This document shows, one piece after another, positions 52,380 to 60,792 of a stretch of DNA of 64,000 nt. The notes beneath the pieces are model-generated. The model made no database searches and was not told where the DNA came from. It saw only the letters and a list, made by a program, of their open reading frames with translations. Source of the stretch: Planctomycetota bacterium (GTDB taxonomy: Bacteria; Planctomycetota; MHYJ01; WSZJ01; JACPWG01); the NCBI GenBank assembly GCA_016197205.1, contig JACPWG010000109.1, forward strand, positions 1 through 64,000, written 5' to 3'. How positions within the stretch are numbered: position 1 is the stretch's first letter; each line of letters begins with the position of its first letter. The translations under genes were made by a program, and so were the position numbers.

Positions 52380-52910
52380 ATGCACGATCGATTCCGGTTC
52401 GAGCGACGGCGCCGGGGCGCGGTGGACGGGTGGCTCCTCGCCATCGTCGCCATGCTCCTCGGCGTGGCCGCGCTGGGCGTCTGGATCTGGCTGCAACGCG
52501 CCGAGCTGGAGCGGCTCCGGACGGCGGACCTCAAGCGCGGCGAGAAAGAGGCGCAGGAACTGATGCGCGTCAAGAAGCAGATCGCCGCGATCCGGCGCAA
52601 CTCCCCCGTCTCCCAGGGCGGCGCCGACGCCAAGGTGACCGTGCTCACGCTCCTGGACCGGGAGGCCCAGAAGTTCGGCTTCAAGCCCCAGAACATCGCC
52701 CCGCTTACGCCCGGCCCGCCGCGGCAGGGCTTCACGGAGCACGGCTACAAAGTCCAGCTCAAGGACGCCACGCGCGAGGGGATCGCGAAGTACGTCTTCA
52801 ACATCGAGAACCAGGATCCCTTCCTCAAGGCCAAGGACATCGAGCTGACGATGGACGAATTCCACAAGGTCAAGGAGGCCTCCTTGACGTTCGTCCTCTA
52901 CACGCACTGA
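52380..52910 (+). CDS. PilO/GspM-like inner-membrane protein
   Basis: This 176-aa protein has a short basic cytoplasmic tail, one TM helix (about 18-38, LLAIVAMLLGVAALGVWIWL), a coiled coil (about 39-70) and a periplasmic beta-alpha domain, the size and topology of GspM or PilO. Sequence similarity alone is weak; the assignment rests mainly on position 138 bp after the GspL/PilM-like gene. Such proteins pair with GspL/PilN through ferredoxin-like periplasmic domains. ATG 52380 gives a normal N-terminus. Confidence 0.65.
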   Translation: MHDRFRFERRRRGAVDGWLLAIVAMLLGVAALGVWIWLQRAELERLRTADLKRGEKEAQELMRVKKQIAAIRRNSPVSQGGADAKVTVLTLLDREAQKFGFKPQNIAPLTPGPPRQGFTEHGYKVQLKDATREGIAKYVFNIENQDPFLKAKDIELTMDEFHKVKEASLTFVLYTH

Positions 52911-52915
52911 CCGGC

Positions 52916-54934
52916 ATGCCCCCTCGCCGCAGCCCAGGCACGCCGCCCGCGCCCTCGACCCCGCCGCCGCCCCCCCCGCCGCCGCCGCGCCCCGCGGGCC
53001 CGGCCCCCCGGAGGCGGCTCCGGCTCCTGCTCGCCGCCCTCCTCGGCCTTCCTCTCCTTGCCCTCGGCTGCGAAGGTTGGCGCTATCGGGAGCTGGCCGG
53101 GGCCGAGCTCGCCGCCGCCGTCCCCGCGCGCGCCGTCGCCGCGGTACGCGTGCGCGACCTCGCCCGCGCCTGGCCCGCCCTCCGCCGCTCCCCGCTCGCG
53201 GCCTTCGTGCGCGCCCGGCTGGACGAGGCGCGCGCGGAGGGGGCGCCGGTCCCGCGCTGCCTGAGTCGGCTGCTCGACCCGGCGGCGCCCGAGGACGAAC
53301 CGGTCGAGGGGGTGAGCGCGCTCACGCTGGGCCGTTGCCTGGAAGCGGTCGGGACCGACGTCGTGGCGGCGGCAGTGGCGAGACCGGCCGGAGCGGGCCG
53401 CGTGCGCGGTGGATCGGGATCGGGATCGGAGGGCGAGGACGGCCCGTCGTGGTGCGCCGTGACGCGGCTATCGTTCCTCTCCTTCGCGGCAGCGGACCTC
53501 GGGAGCGGCATTTTCGGAGAGGCGGCGCAGGAAGGAGGCGGCGTGCGGCTCCGGCTGGGGGCACGCGAGCTGACCGCGCTCGTCGCCGGCGGGGTCGTGG
53601 TCGTCGCGGACAGCGCGGCCCTCGCGGCGGAGGTGCTCGGCAGGCTGCGCAGCGGCGCCGCGACGGGCGAAGGGCGCGAGCTGAGCTTCGGCGGGTCCGA
53701 GCTGGTGCGCGGCTGGATCGACCTGGGCGCGGCAGGCGGCCCGACCGGGACGGTCGCGCGGGCGCTGGACGCGATCCCGGTGCGCGAACTCTTTCCGTGC
53801 TTGCCCTTGTCGCGGCTCGAGCGGGTGGCCTGGCAGGCGGAGGCGAACGAAGGGGCGTGGAGCCTGGATGCGGCCTTGACCCTCGGGCCGGGCGGCGCGG
53901 GGACGCGAGTCATGCCGGTGCACGAGGAGGACGCCGGCCGGCCGGGCGCGGCGGGGCTTTTCCCGGCACGAACCGCGTGGCTGGGCCTTTCCCGGATGCC
54001 CGCGTCGGAGGGTTGGAAGGCGCTTCGCGGGTGCGTGCGCGATCGCGACCGTCCGGGCTTGACTCCGGCGGGGGACGTGCTCCGTGCCGCGTACGCCGAG
54101 CTGGAACCGATCCTCGACAAGCTGGAGGCCGAGGGGATCGCCGCGAAGCTCGTGGCCGCGCTTGGACCGGAGGCCGCGCTCGGCGTTTGGCCTGGCGGCA
54201 CGGGCGCGAGCACGGGCACGGGCGCGAGCGGGCCCGCCGGGCTCGCCGTGACGCTGGAGGCGCGCGACCCGGTCGCCCTCTCGGCGGCGGTCGAGGCGGC
54301 GGTCGCGTGCCTGGGGGGAAGAGGAGAGGCCGGGATCGCGTTCGATCGGCGGGACTGCGGCGGCACGCCGGTCCATGTGTTGCGCGGCGGGTTCGCGCGG
54401 AACGAAGAGTCCCTTTCGCCGACGATCGGCGTGGCGCGCGGACACTTGCTGCTGGCCACCTCCTACGAAGCCATGAGGACGCTGATCGCCGCGGGCGGTT
54501 CGGCGGGCGCGCGCGAAGCGGCGACGCTTGCGACCTCGACGCGCTACCGGGAGGCGGCCGACCGGGTCTGCGACACGGGCACGGTCTTCGACTATGCGGA
54601 CGTGGAGGCTGCGCGCGCCCTGGCGCGGCAGTTGGCGGGACCGCTCGCCGGCTTCCTGAGCGATCGGATCGACCGGCGTGAACTGCGGGCCCGGCTGGAG
54701 GCCCAGGAGCGTGCGCGCGCGCGGACCGACGGCAGGCCGGCCGACGAAGCCGCGCTGCAAGACGGGCTGGATCGCGCGGTCCTCGCCGAAGTCGCCGCGG
54801 CCGAGGCCCGGTCGCGGTCTGAGATCGAGCGCTGGTCCGAACGCTTTCGCCCTCTCGACCGGCTTGCGCTCTCGCTCCTGCCGGACCCGCGCGGGCCGGC
54901 GCTGCACCTGGTCGTGCTCGGGCAGCGGGAGTGA
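52916..54934 (+). CDS. Putative lipoprotein of unknown function
   Basis: This 672-aa protein starts at ATG 52916, five bases after the GspM-like stop. A proline-rich N-terminus (nine consecutive Pro) precedes a basic and hydrophobic signal with a possible lipobox ending LALGC (Cys52; Ala at -3 is not ideal). The mature protein looks alpha/beta, with repeats of a VPARAVAAVRVRDLARAW-type motif resembling DUF3352-like exported proteins that report on per-subunit values; I am not certain of the family. It contains a GSGSGSE linker encoded by GGATCG repeats near 53409-53430. Its place after the GspL/GspM-like pair hints at an envelope role. Confidence 0.6.
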   Translation: MPPRRSPGTPPAPSTPPPPPPPPPRPAGPAPRRRLRLLLAALLGLPLLALGCEGWRYRELAGAELAAAVPARAVAAVRVRDLARAWPALRRSPLAAFVRARLDEARAEGAPVPRCLSRLLDPAAPEDEPVEGVSALTLGRCLEAVGTDVVAAAVARPAGAGRVRGGSGSGSEGEDGPSWCAVTRLSFLSFAAADLGSGIFGEAAQEGGGVRLRLGARELTALVAGGVVVVADSAALAAEVLGRLRSGAATGEGRELSFGGSELVRGWIDLGAAGGPTGTVARALDAIPVRELFPCLPLSRLERVAWQAEANEGAWSLDAALTLGPGGAGTRVMPVHEEDAGRPGAAGLFPARTAWLGLSRMPASEGWKALRGCVRDRDRPGLTPAGDVLRAAYAELEPILDKLEAEGIAAKLVAALGPEAALGVWPGGTGASTGTGASGPAGLAVTLEARDPVALSAAVEAAVACLGGRGEAGIAFDRRDCGGTPVHVLRGGFARNEESLSPTIGVARGHLLLATSYEAMRTLIAAGGSAGAREAATLATSTRYREAADRVCDTGTVFDYADVEAARALARQLAGPLAGFLSDRIDRRELRARLEAQERARARTDGRPADEAALQDGLDRAVLAEVAAAEARSRSEIERWSERFRPLDRLALSLLPDPRGPALHLVVLGQRE

Positions 54935-55305
54935 GCCCCCGAACTGCCGCCCCACGGAACCGCGACCGTCAGGGAGCGGTCTCGAGGCGTTCTCCTACGC
55001 CCCCGCGTTCGACCTCGCTCATTACGTGCCGGCGAACCGATGGACCACGCCACTCGAAGCTCTGTACCGGCGGGTCGCAGAAATTCGTCTTGTTTTTCGA
55101 CCCTTTCCGTTCCGGCCGAACCCCATCGAAACCACCGGAGTGGTGGCGGGGCCCAACCCGAGCGAGTCGATGCAGGCGCCGGGACCGTTTCCTCACGGTC
55201 GCGGTTCGGTTTGGCGGCGCTCCTCGATTCGCCGTTGTCCCGTCCTTCGCGTCTTCGACTTCGCTTTCAAGTTCGCGCCGTCCCTCGCTTCGGCTGCGTC
55301 CCAGC
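54935..55305. repeat. Gap bounded by opposing R1 copies
   Basis: R1 is present in plus orientation at 54956-54983 and in minus orientation at about 55183-55208, so the two could pair over some 20 bp and enclose about 200 bp. I see no gene or promoter. Confidence 0.7.
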
Positions 55306-57591
55306 ATGACACTCCCGCGCTTCGCCGAAATCGCCCTGCCGCTCCCCCTCCCTCGGCCGCTGCACTATCGCGTCCCGGAAGGCCTCGCCCCCCGGATCAC
55401 CGTCGGGCACCGCGTCTGGGTCCCCTTCCGGAACGGCCGCCTCATCGGCTACTGCGTGGGCTTTGTCCCGTTCCCGGAGATCGCCGCGGACCGGGTGAAG
55501 GACATCGAGAGCCTGCTCGAGGACGAGCCGATCCTCGAGGGGCGCCTCCTGGAGCTGACGCGCTGGATCGCGGAGTACTACTTCTGCTCCTGGGGCGAGG
55601 CCATCGAGGCCGTGCTGCCGCCCGCGGTCCGCAAGGCGCGCCCGCGTCGGACGATCACGTTCGTGAAACTCCTCCAGTCCGCCGACGAGGTCCGCGCGCG
55701 GCTCGCCGAAGGACCCGACGTGAAGCCCGCGGGCGACCGCATCCTGCGCTATCTGCTGGAGGCCGCCGAGGACGTCCCGCTTGCCGAAGCGATGGGCCGG
55801 CTCGACGTCACCGCCTCCCCCTTCCACACCCTCGCCCGTCGCGGCGTCGTGGCCCTCGAGCGACGCGAGGTCGAGTCCGACCCGTACAAGGACGTGCCGA
55901 TCCGGCCGCACCCGCCCCACGCGCTCACCGCGGACCAGGAGACGGCCCTGGCCGCGGTCCTCTCCGCGCTCGACTGCCCCGCCTTCCGCGTGTTCCTGCT
56001 TTTCGGCGTGACCGGCAGCGGAAAGACCGAAGTCTACCTGCAGGCGATCGCCCGTGTCGTGGCCGGCGGCGCGCAGGCCATCGTCCTCGTCCCGGAGATC
56101 GCGCTCACCCCGCAGACCGTGGCGCGCTTCCGCGCGCGCTTCGAGCGGGTCGCGGTGCTGCACAGCCACCTCACCGAGGCGGAGCGCGGGGACGAGTGGC
56201 GGCGGATCCGGCGCGGCGAGGCCCAGGTCGTCATCGGCGCGCGCTCCGCGGTCTTCGCGCCGTGCAAGCGCCTGGGCCTCATCGTGGTCGACGAGGAGCA
56301 CGAACCGAGCTTCAAGCAGGAAAACACGCCCCGCTACCACGCCCGCGACGTCGCCGTGATGCGCGGAAAGCTCGAGAACGCCCCGGTCCTCCTGGGGTCC
56401 GCGACCCCCGCGCTGGAGTCGTACCAGAACGCGCTGTCCGGCAAGTACGCCCTGCTCTCGCTCCCGCGGCGGGTCGAGGACCGGCCGCTCCCGCCCGTCG
56501 AGGTCGTGGACCTCGCCCGCGAGATGCACGAGCGCCGCACCGTGCCGCTCCTTTCGCACACCCTGGAGGTGTACGCGCGCGAGGCCCTCGCCCGCGAAGA
56601 GCAGGTCATTTTTTTTCTGAACCGGCGCGGCTTCGCGACGCTCATGACCTGCCCGAGCTGCCACTACGTGCACCGCTGCGGCCGCTGCTCGGTGGCCATG
56701 ACGTTTCACAAGCGCTCCGCGATCGCCCTCTGCCACTACTGCGGCGCGGAAACGCGACCGCCCACGACGTGTCCGGATTGCCACTCCAAGGGCCTGCAGT
56801 TCCTGGGCGTCGGGACCGAGAAGATCGAGGAGGAGCTGAAGCGCGCGTTCGCCGGGACCGAGGTCGCGCGGATGGACAGCGACACGATGCGCTCGCGGAA
56901 GTCCTACGACCGCGTCCTCGGCGGCCTCCTGACCGGCGACCTCGATTTCGTCGTCGGGACCCAAATGGTCGCGAAAGGGCTGGACTTTCCGAACGTGACG
57001 CTGGTGGGCGTGATCGCGGGGGACGCGGCCCTCTTCCTGAAGGACTTCCGGGCCGCGGAGCGGACGTTCCAGCTCGTGACGCAGGTCGCGGGCCGTGCGG
57101 GTCGCGGGCCGCGCGGCGGGCGGGTCGTGGTGCAGGCCTTCAACCCGACGCACTTCTCCCTGCGGCGAGCGGTCGAGCACGACTACGAGGGCTTCGCGCG
57201 GGAAGAACTGGAGCACAGGCGCGAAATGGGGTATCCTCCTTTCGGCCGGCTGGCGCGTGTGCTCGTCCTGGCCAAGGACGAAGGCCGCGGTCGGCGCGCC
57301 GCCGAGGAACTGGGCGTCGCCCTGCGGAGCGCGGTGGTGGCGGCCGCCGTCGTCCCGGCGCCCGCGGCGGGCGCGGCGGGCGCGGCGCCCTCCCCGGTTC
57401 CGCGCGTCGAGGTGCTGGGGCCGGCGCCCTGCCCGATCGCGAAAATAAAGGACCGACTCCGCTGGCACTTGCTCCTCAAGGCGCCGACGCCCGCCGCGCT
57501 CGGCCGGGTCCTCGGTGCCGCGCGCGCCGACCTGCGTTCGCGCGGCAGCGTGGACGTCGTTGTGGACGTGGATCCGGTGTCGCTTCTGTGA
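55306..57591 (+). CDS. priA: Primosomal protein N' (replication restart helicase PriA)
   Basis: This 761-aa protein is PriA, which reloads the replisome at stalled forks. An N-terminal DNA-binding domain (about 1-110, IALPLPLPRPLHYRVPEG) precedes a superfamily 2 helicase core with Walker A GVTGSGKTEV, motif II DEEH, GSATPALES and GRAGRG. Two zinc sites (CPSC, CGRC, CHYC, CPDC) lie between motifs IV and V near residues 450-505. ATG 55306 fits the family start, and the length is typical. A T8 run at 56609-56616 lies in the coding sequence. The ABC ATPase begins 15 bp after its stop. Confidence 0.97.
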   Translation: MTLPRFAEIALPLPLPRPLHYRVPEGLAPRITVGHRVWVPFRNGRLIGYCVGFVPFPEIAADRVKDIESLLEDEPILEGRLLELTRWIAEYYFCSWGEAIEAVLPPAVRKARPRRTITFVKLLQSADEVRARLAEGPDVKPAGDRILRYLLEAAEDVPLAEAMGRLDVTASPFHTLARRGVVALERREVESDPYKDVPIRPHPPHALTADQETALAAVLSALDCPAFRVFLLFGVTGSGKTEVYLQAIARVVAGGAQAIVLVPEIALTPQTVARFRARFERVAVLHSHLTEAERGDEWRRIRRGEAQVVIGARSAVFAPCKRLGLIVVDEEHEPSFKQENTPRYHARDVAVMRGKLENAPVLLGSATPALESYQNALSGKYALLSLPRRVEDRPLPPVEVVDLAREMHERRTVPLLSHTLEVYAREALAREEQVIFFLNRRGFATLMTCPSCHYVHRCGRCSVAMTFHKRSAIALCHYCGAETRPPTTCPDCHSKGLQFLGVGTEKIEEELKRAFAGTEVARMDSDTMRSRKSYDRVLGGLLTGDLDFVVGTQMVAKGLDFPNVTLVGVIAGDAALFLKDFRAAERTFQLVTQVAGRAGRGPRGGRVVVQAFNPTHFSLRRAVEHDYEGFAREELEHRREMGYPPFGRLARVLVLAKDEGRGRRAAEELGVALRSAVVAAAVVPAPAAGAAGAAPSPVPRVEVLGPAPCPIAKIKDRLRWHLLLKAPTPAALGRVLGAARADLRSRGSVDVVVDVDPVSLL

Positions 57592-57606
57592 TTTGAGATT
57601 TGCAGA

Positions 57607-58338
57607 ATGGAACTCGTCGTCGACGGCCTCGTGCGTCGCTTCGGCGCCGTGACGGCGGTGGACCGCGTGAGCTTCACGGTCCGCCCCGGCGAAGTCGTGG
57701 GCCTGCTCGGACCGAACGGCGCGGGCAAGACCACGACACTCCGCATGATCGCGGGCATCCTCCCGCCGAGCGAAGGGGTCATCCGGATCGGCGGGCTGGA
57801 CATCCGGGAACGGCCGCTGGAGGTGAAGGCCCGGATCGGCTTCCTGTCCGGCGATACCCAGCTTTACCGCCGCTTGACGCCCCGTGAGCTGCTTTTTTAT
57901 TTCGGCCGGCTGTACCAGATGGAGGAGGCGCGTCTCGCGCGCCGCGTCGAACAGCTCGTCCGCGAGCTGGAGATCACCCCCTTCGCGTCCCAACAGGCGG
58001 GCACGCTCTCCGCCGGGCAGAAGCAACGGACGAACATCGCGCGGGCGTTTCTGCACGAGCCGGATCTGCTGGTGCTGGACGAACCGACCTCCGCCCTGGA
58101 CGTGGTGAGCGGGCGCTTCATCGTCGAGGCGATCCGGCGCGAGAAGGCGGCAGGTCGGGGCATCCTCTTCTCGACGCACATCATGGGGGAGGCCGAGTAC
58201 CTCTGCGACCGGATCGTCCTCATGCACCAGGGGCGCGCGGTGGACGCCGGCACGCTGCCGGAGCTGCTCGAGCGCTCGCGCTGCAAGAACCTCACGGACG
58301 CCTTCCTCCAGCACATCGGCAACCCTCGGCCGGAGTGA
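57607..58338 (+). CDS. ABC transporter ATP-binding protein (NatA-like)
   Basis: This 243-aa ATPase has Walker A GPNGAGKTT (about 38-46), a Q-loop, signature LSAGQKQR, Walker B LLVLDEPTSALD and a switch His in FSTHIMGEAE. It is closest in style to the NatA group of ABC-2 exporters and powers the permease encoded 6 bp downstream. The substrate is unknown; NatAB in Bacillus exports sodium, but here the permease is fused to a protease-like domain, so that role should not be assumed. Confidence 0.95.
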   Translation: MELVVDGLVRRFGAVTAVDRVSFTVRPGEVVGLLGPNGAGKTTTLRMIAGILPPSEGVIRIGGLDIRERPLEVKARIGFLSGDTQLYRRLTPRELLFYFGRLYQMEEARLARRVEQLVRELEITPFASQQAGTLSAGQKQRTNIARAFLHEPDLLVLDEPTSALDVVSGRFIVEAIRREKAAGRGILFSTHIMGEAEYLCDRIVLMHQGRAVDAGTLPELLERSRCKNLTDAFLQHIGNPRPE

Positions 58339-58344
58339 TTCCGC

Positions 58345-60534
58345 ATGCGCCTCTCGATCGTCCGCGCGATCTACCGGAAGGAAATCACCGAGACGCTCCG
58401 CGACTGGCGGACGCTCCTCATGATGGTGGGGCTGCCGGTCATCCTCTATCCGTTGCTCATCATCGGCGCGAGCCGGATCAAGGAAATGCAGACCGAAGCG
58501 ATGGAGGCGCACGGTTCGGTCGTGTCGGTGTGGGGCGACCTGCCGGAGGCGTTGCGCAAGCGGCTGACCAAGGAGGGGGTGCTCGCCTGCGAGGCGTGGC
58601 GCGGGGTGCCGGACGAGCTGCGGCGAGACCTCGAGTCGGGCGCGCAGTCGGTCCCGTGGCCCGAACCGGAGGCCGACAAAAAAAAGATGGACGAGGCCAC
58701 CGCGGGCGCGAAGCCGGCGGGCCCCGCCGCTCCGCCATCCGCGCCGGCGGCCGAGGAGCCGCCGCCGCCCCCCCATCCGGTCCTGGAGGCCGCGCGCATG
58801 GCGATCTCCGCCCGCGAGGTCGATGCGATCGTGGCGCCGCTCCGCACGTTCAAAGCAGACATGGAGGAGGACCGCCTGGGCCGGCTGATCATCTACTATG
58901 ACTCCGTGCGGCCCGAATCTCGCCAGGCCGCCGACCGCGCCCAGGACGAGCTGCTCGCCTACCGGGAGGACGTGCGCAAGGAGCGCGAGCGGGCCCACGG
59001 CCTCGCCGAGGGATTCACGCGCGGGCTCGATCTCGCCTCCGAGGACGTGGCCCCGCCCGCGCGCGTCTCCGGCAAGCTCCTGGGCACGAGCGTCGCCTTC
59101 CTCCTGATCTTCATGTCCCTCCTCGGCGGCCTCTACCCCTCGGTCGATCTCACGGCCGGCGAGAAAGAGCGCGGCACGATGGAGACGCTCCTCTGCGCGC
59201 CGCTCCGCTCCACGGAAATCATCGTGGGGAAATTCCTGACCGTCTGGACCCTCTCGATGGCGGCCGGCGCCGCGAACCTCGTGAGCATCGCGATCACCCT
59301 CCTCCGGGTCCTGCCCGGGTCCGCACTGCAGGCGCTCACTCCTTCCCCGTCCGCGTTTCTTCTGATCTTCCTCCTCTACGCCCCGGTGAGTTTCATCACC
59401 TCCGCCTGCTTCCTCGCGGTCGGCGTTTTCGCGAAGGACTTCAAGGACGGCCAGAACCTGATCACCCCGGTCTACATGGTCTTCGCCATGCCGGCGAGCC
59501 TCGTGTTGCTGCCGGGCATCGAGCTGGGCCCCTGGACCGCCTTCGTCCCGGTCCTCAACATCTCGCTCCTCATCAAGGCCCTCCTGGTCGGCGAGGCGCG
59601 CGCGGACTTCGTCTTCCTGACCCTTCTCTCCTCCGTGGCCTACGGCGCGCTCGCGGTGCTCCTCGCCGCGCGGCTCTTCGAACGGGAGCAGGTCCTGCTC
59701 GGCGGCCGGGAGTCGCTCCGGGCGACGCTGGGCCTGGAGCGGCGGCGCGGCGCGCTCCCCTCGCCGGTCTTCTCCTTCGTCGTGGGGGCGGTGATGCTCG
59801 TCGTGCTCTTCTACGGCAGCCTCTCGCTCGAACGCTTCGGCGTGGTCGCCGCGATCCTGGGCACGCAGTACGGGCTCATCCTCCTCCCGACGCTCGTTTG
59901 CGTGCTCGGCTTCGGCTTCCCGCTCCGGCGAACGCTCTCGCTCCGCCTCCCGACCGCCCGCGGCCTCGCAGCCGCGGTCGTGCTCGGCCTCTCGGCCTGG
60001 GCCTTCGCCGCGGGGGTGCTCGTCCGGCTCGTGCCGCCCCCGGAGTCCTTCACCCGCGAAATGGCGAAGCTCTTCCTCGACGGCGACTCGCTCTCCCTCC
60101 CGACGCTGTGGTTCGTCCTCGCGCTGAGCCCCGCGCTCTGCGAAGAAGCGCTTTTTCGCGGCCTCGTGCTGTCAGGCCTGCGCTCGCTCGGGAAGTGGCC
60201 CGCGCTTCTACTCACCGCCGCCTTCTTCGGCGTCTTTCACGCCTCGCTCTACCGGCTGCTCCCCACGGCCTTTCTCGGCGTCCTGCTCGGCTACCTGGTC
60301 TGGCGGACCGGGTCGCTCCTCTGCGGGATCGTCGCGCACGCGCTCAACAACGGCCTCCTCGCCACGCTGAGCCGCGCGGCCACGCTCGGCGGCGCGCTCG
60401 GGGTGTCGGACGGGAAACCGCTCCCCTGGCACTGGACCGCGTTGGGCACCGCGGTGATGGTGGGCGGGCTCGTGCTGCTGCGGCAAGTTCCCGAGCCGGT
60501 GGAAGAACGCCTGGGGGCCGGTCGAGAGACATGA
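58345..60534 (+). CDS. ABC-2 permease fused to a CPBP intramembrane protease domain
   Basis: This 729-aa membrane protein begins with a NatB-like ABC-2 permease: an N-terminal TM, a large extracytoplasmic region (about 45-240, with an Ala/Pro/Lys insert near 110-150), then six TMs with the TAGEKERGTMETLLCAPL motif (about 270-290). From about residue 520 it continues into a CPBP (Abi/CAAX-protease-like) domain: CEEALFRG (Glu-Glu plus Arg), FHAS and HALNN, all present as needed for a metalloprotease of this family. Cleavage of an exported peptide coupled to transport is an appealing guess. An A8 run lies at 58678-58685. Confidence 0.9.
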   Translation: MRLSIVRAIYRKEITETLRDWRTLLMMVGLPVILYPLLIIGASRIKEMQTEAMEAHGSVVSVWGDLPEALRKRLTKEGVLACEAWRGVPDELRRDLESGAQSVPWPEPEADKKKMDEATAGAKPAGPAAPPSAPAAEEPPPPPHPVLEAARMAISAREVDAIVAPLRTFKADMEEDRLGRLIIYYDSVRPESRQAADRAQDELLAYREDVRKERERAHGLAEGFTRGLDLASEDVAPPARVSGKLLGTSVAFLLIFMSLLGGLYPSVDLTAGEKERGTMETLLCAPLRSTEIIVGKFLTVWTLSMAAGAANLVSIAITLLRVLPGSALQALTPSPSAFLLIFLLYAPVSFITSACFLAVGVFAKDFKDGQNLITPVYMVFAMPASLVLLPGIELGPWTAFVPVLNISLLIKALLVGEARADFVFLTLLSSVAYGALAVLLAARLFEREQVLLGGRESLRATLGLERRRGALPSPVFSFVVGAVMLVVLFYGSLSLERFGVVAAILGTQYGLILLPTLVCVLGFGFPLRRTLSLRLPTARGLAAAVVLGLSAWAFAAGVLVRLVPPPESFTREMAKLFLDGDSLSLPTLWFVLALSPALCEEALFRGLVLSGLRSLGKWPALLLTAAFFGVFHASLYRLLPTAFLGVLLGYLVWRTGSLLCGIVAHALNNGLLATLSRAATLGGALGVSDGKPLPWHWTALGTAVMVGGLVLLRQVPEPVEERLGAGRET

Positions 60535-60792
60535 CGGCATCTTGGCGTGCTCTCACGCGACCCAAGGCTCATCCATCGACGTTGGAGTGGAGTACTCCGA
60601 GGGGAAGCGGGATCGAAGCCCAGGAGGACGAAGGACGCGCCAAGACCGCTCCCTCACGGTCGCGGTTCCGTGTACCGACAGGCACGGTCGCGCCGTAGTC
60701 GCTCGACGAACGCCTCGCGTGCACACCCGCGTCCCCAGGTTCATCCACCAACCGTCCGTTGGATTTGCGGCCCCCCACCCACCGCGGCACCC
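60535..60792. repeat. Convergent gap with a minus-strand R1 copy
   Basis: R1 in minus orientation lies at 60643-60670. No gene is supported in this 258-bp gap between convergent genes. Confidence 0.7.

Noticed and set aside
55267-58998. Minus-strand open frame of 1243 codons opposite priA and the ABC genes
   Set aside because: Antisense to well-conserved genes, with no domain and no start signal.
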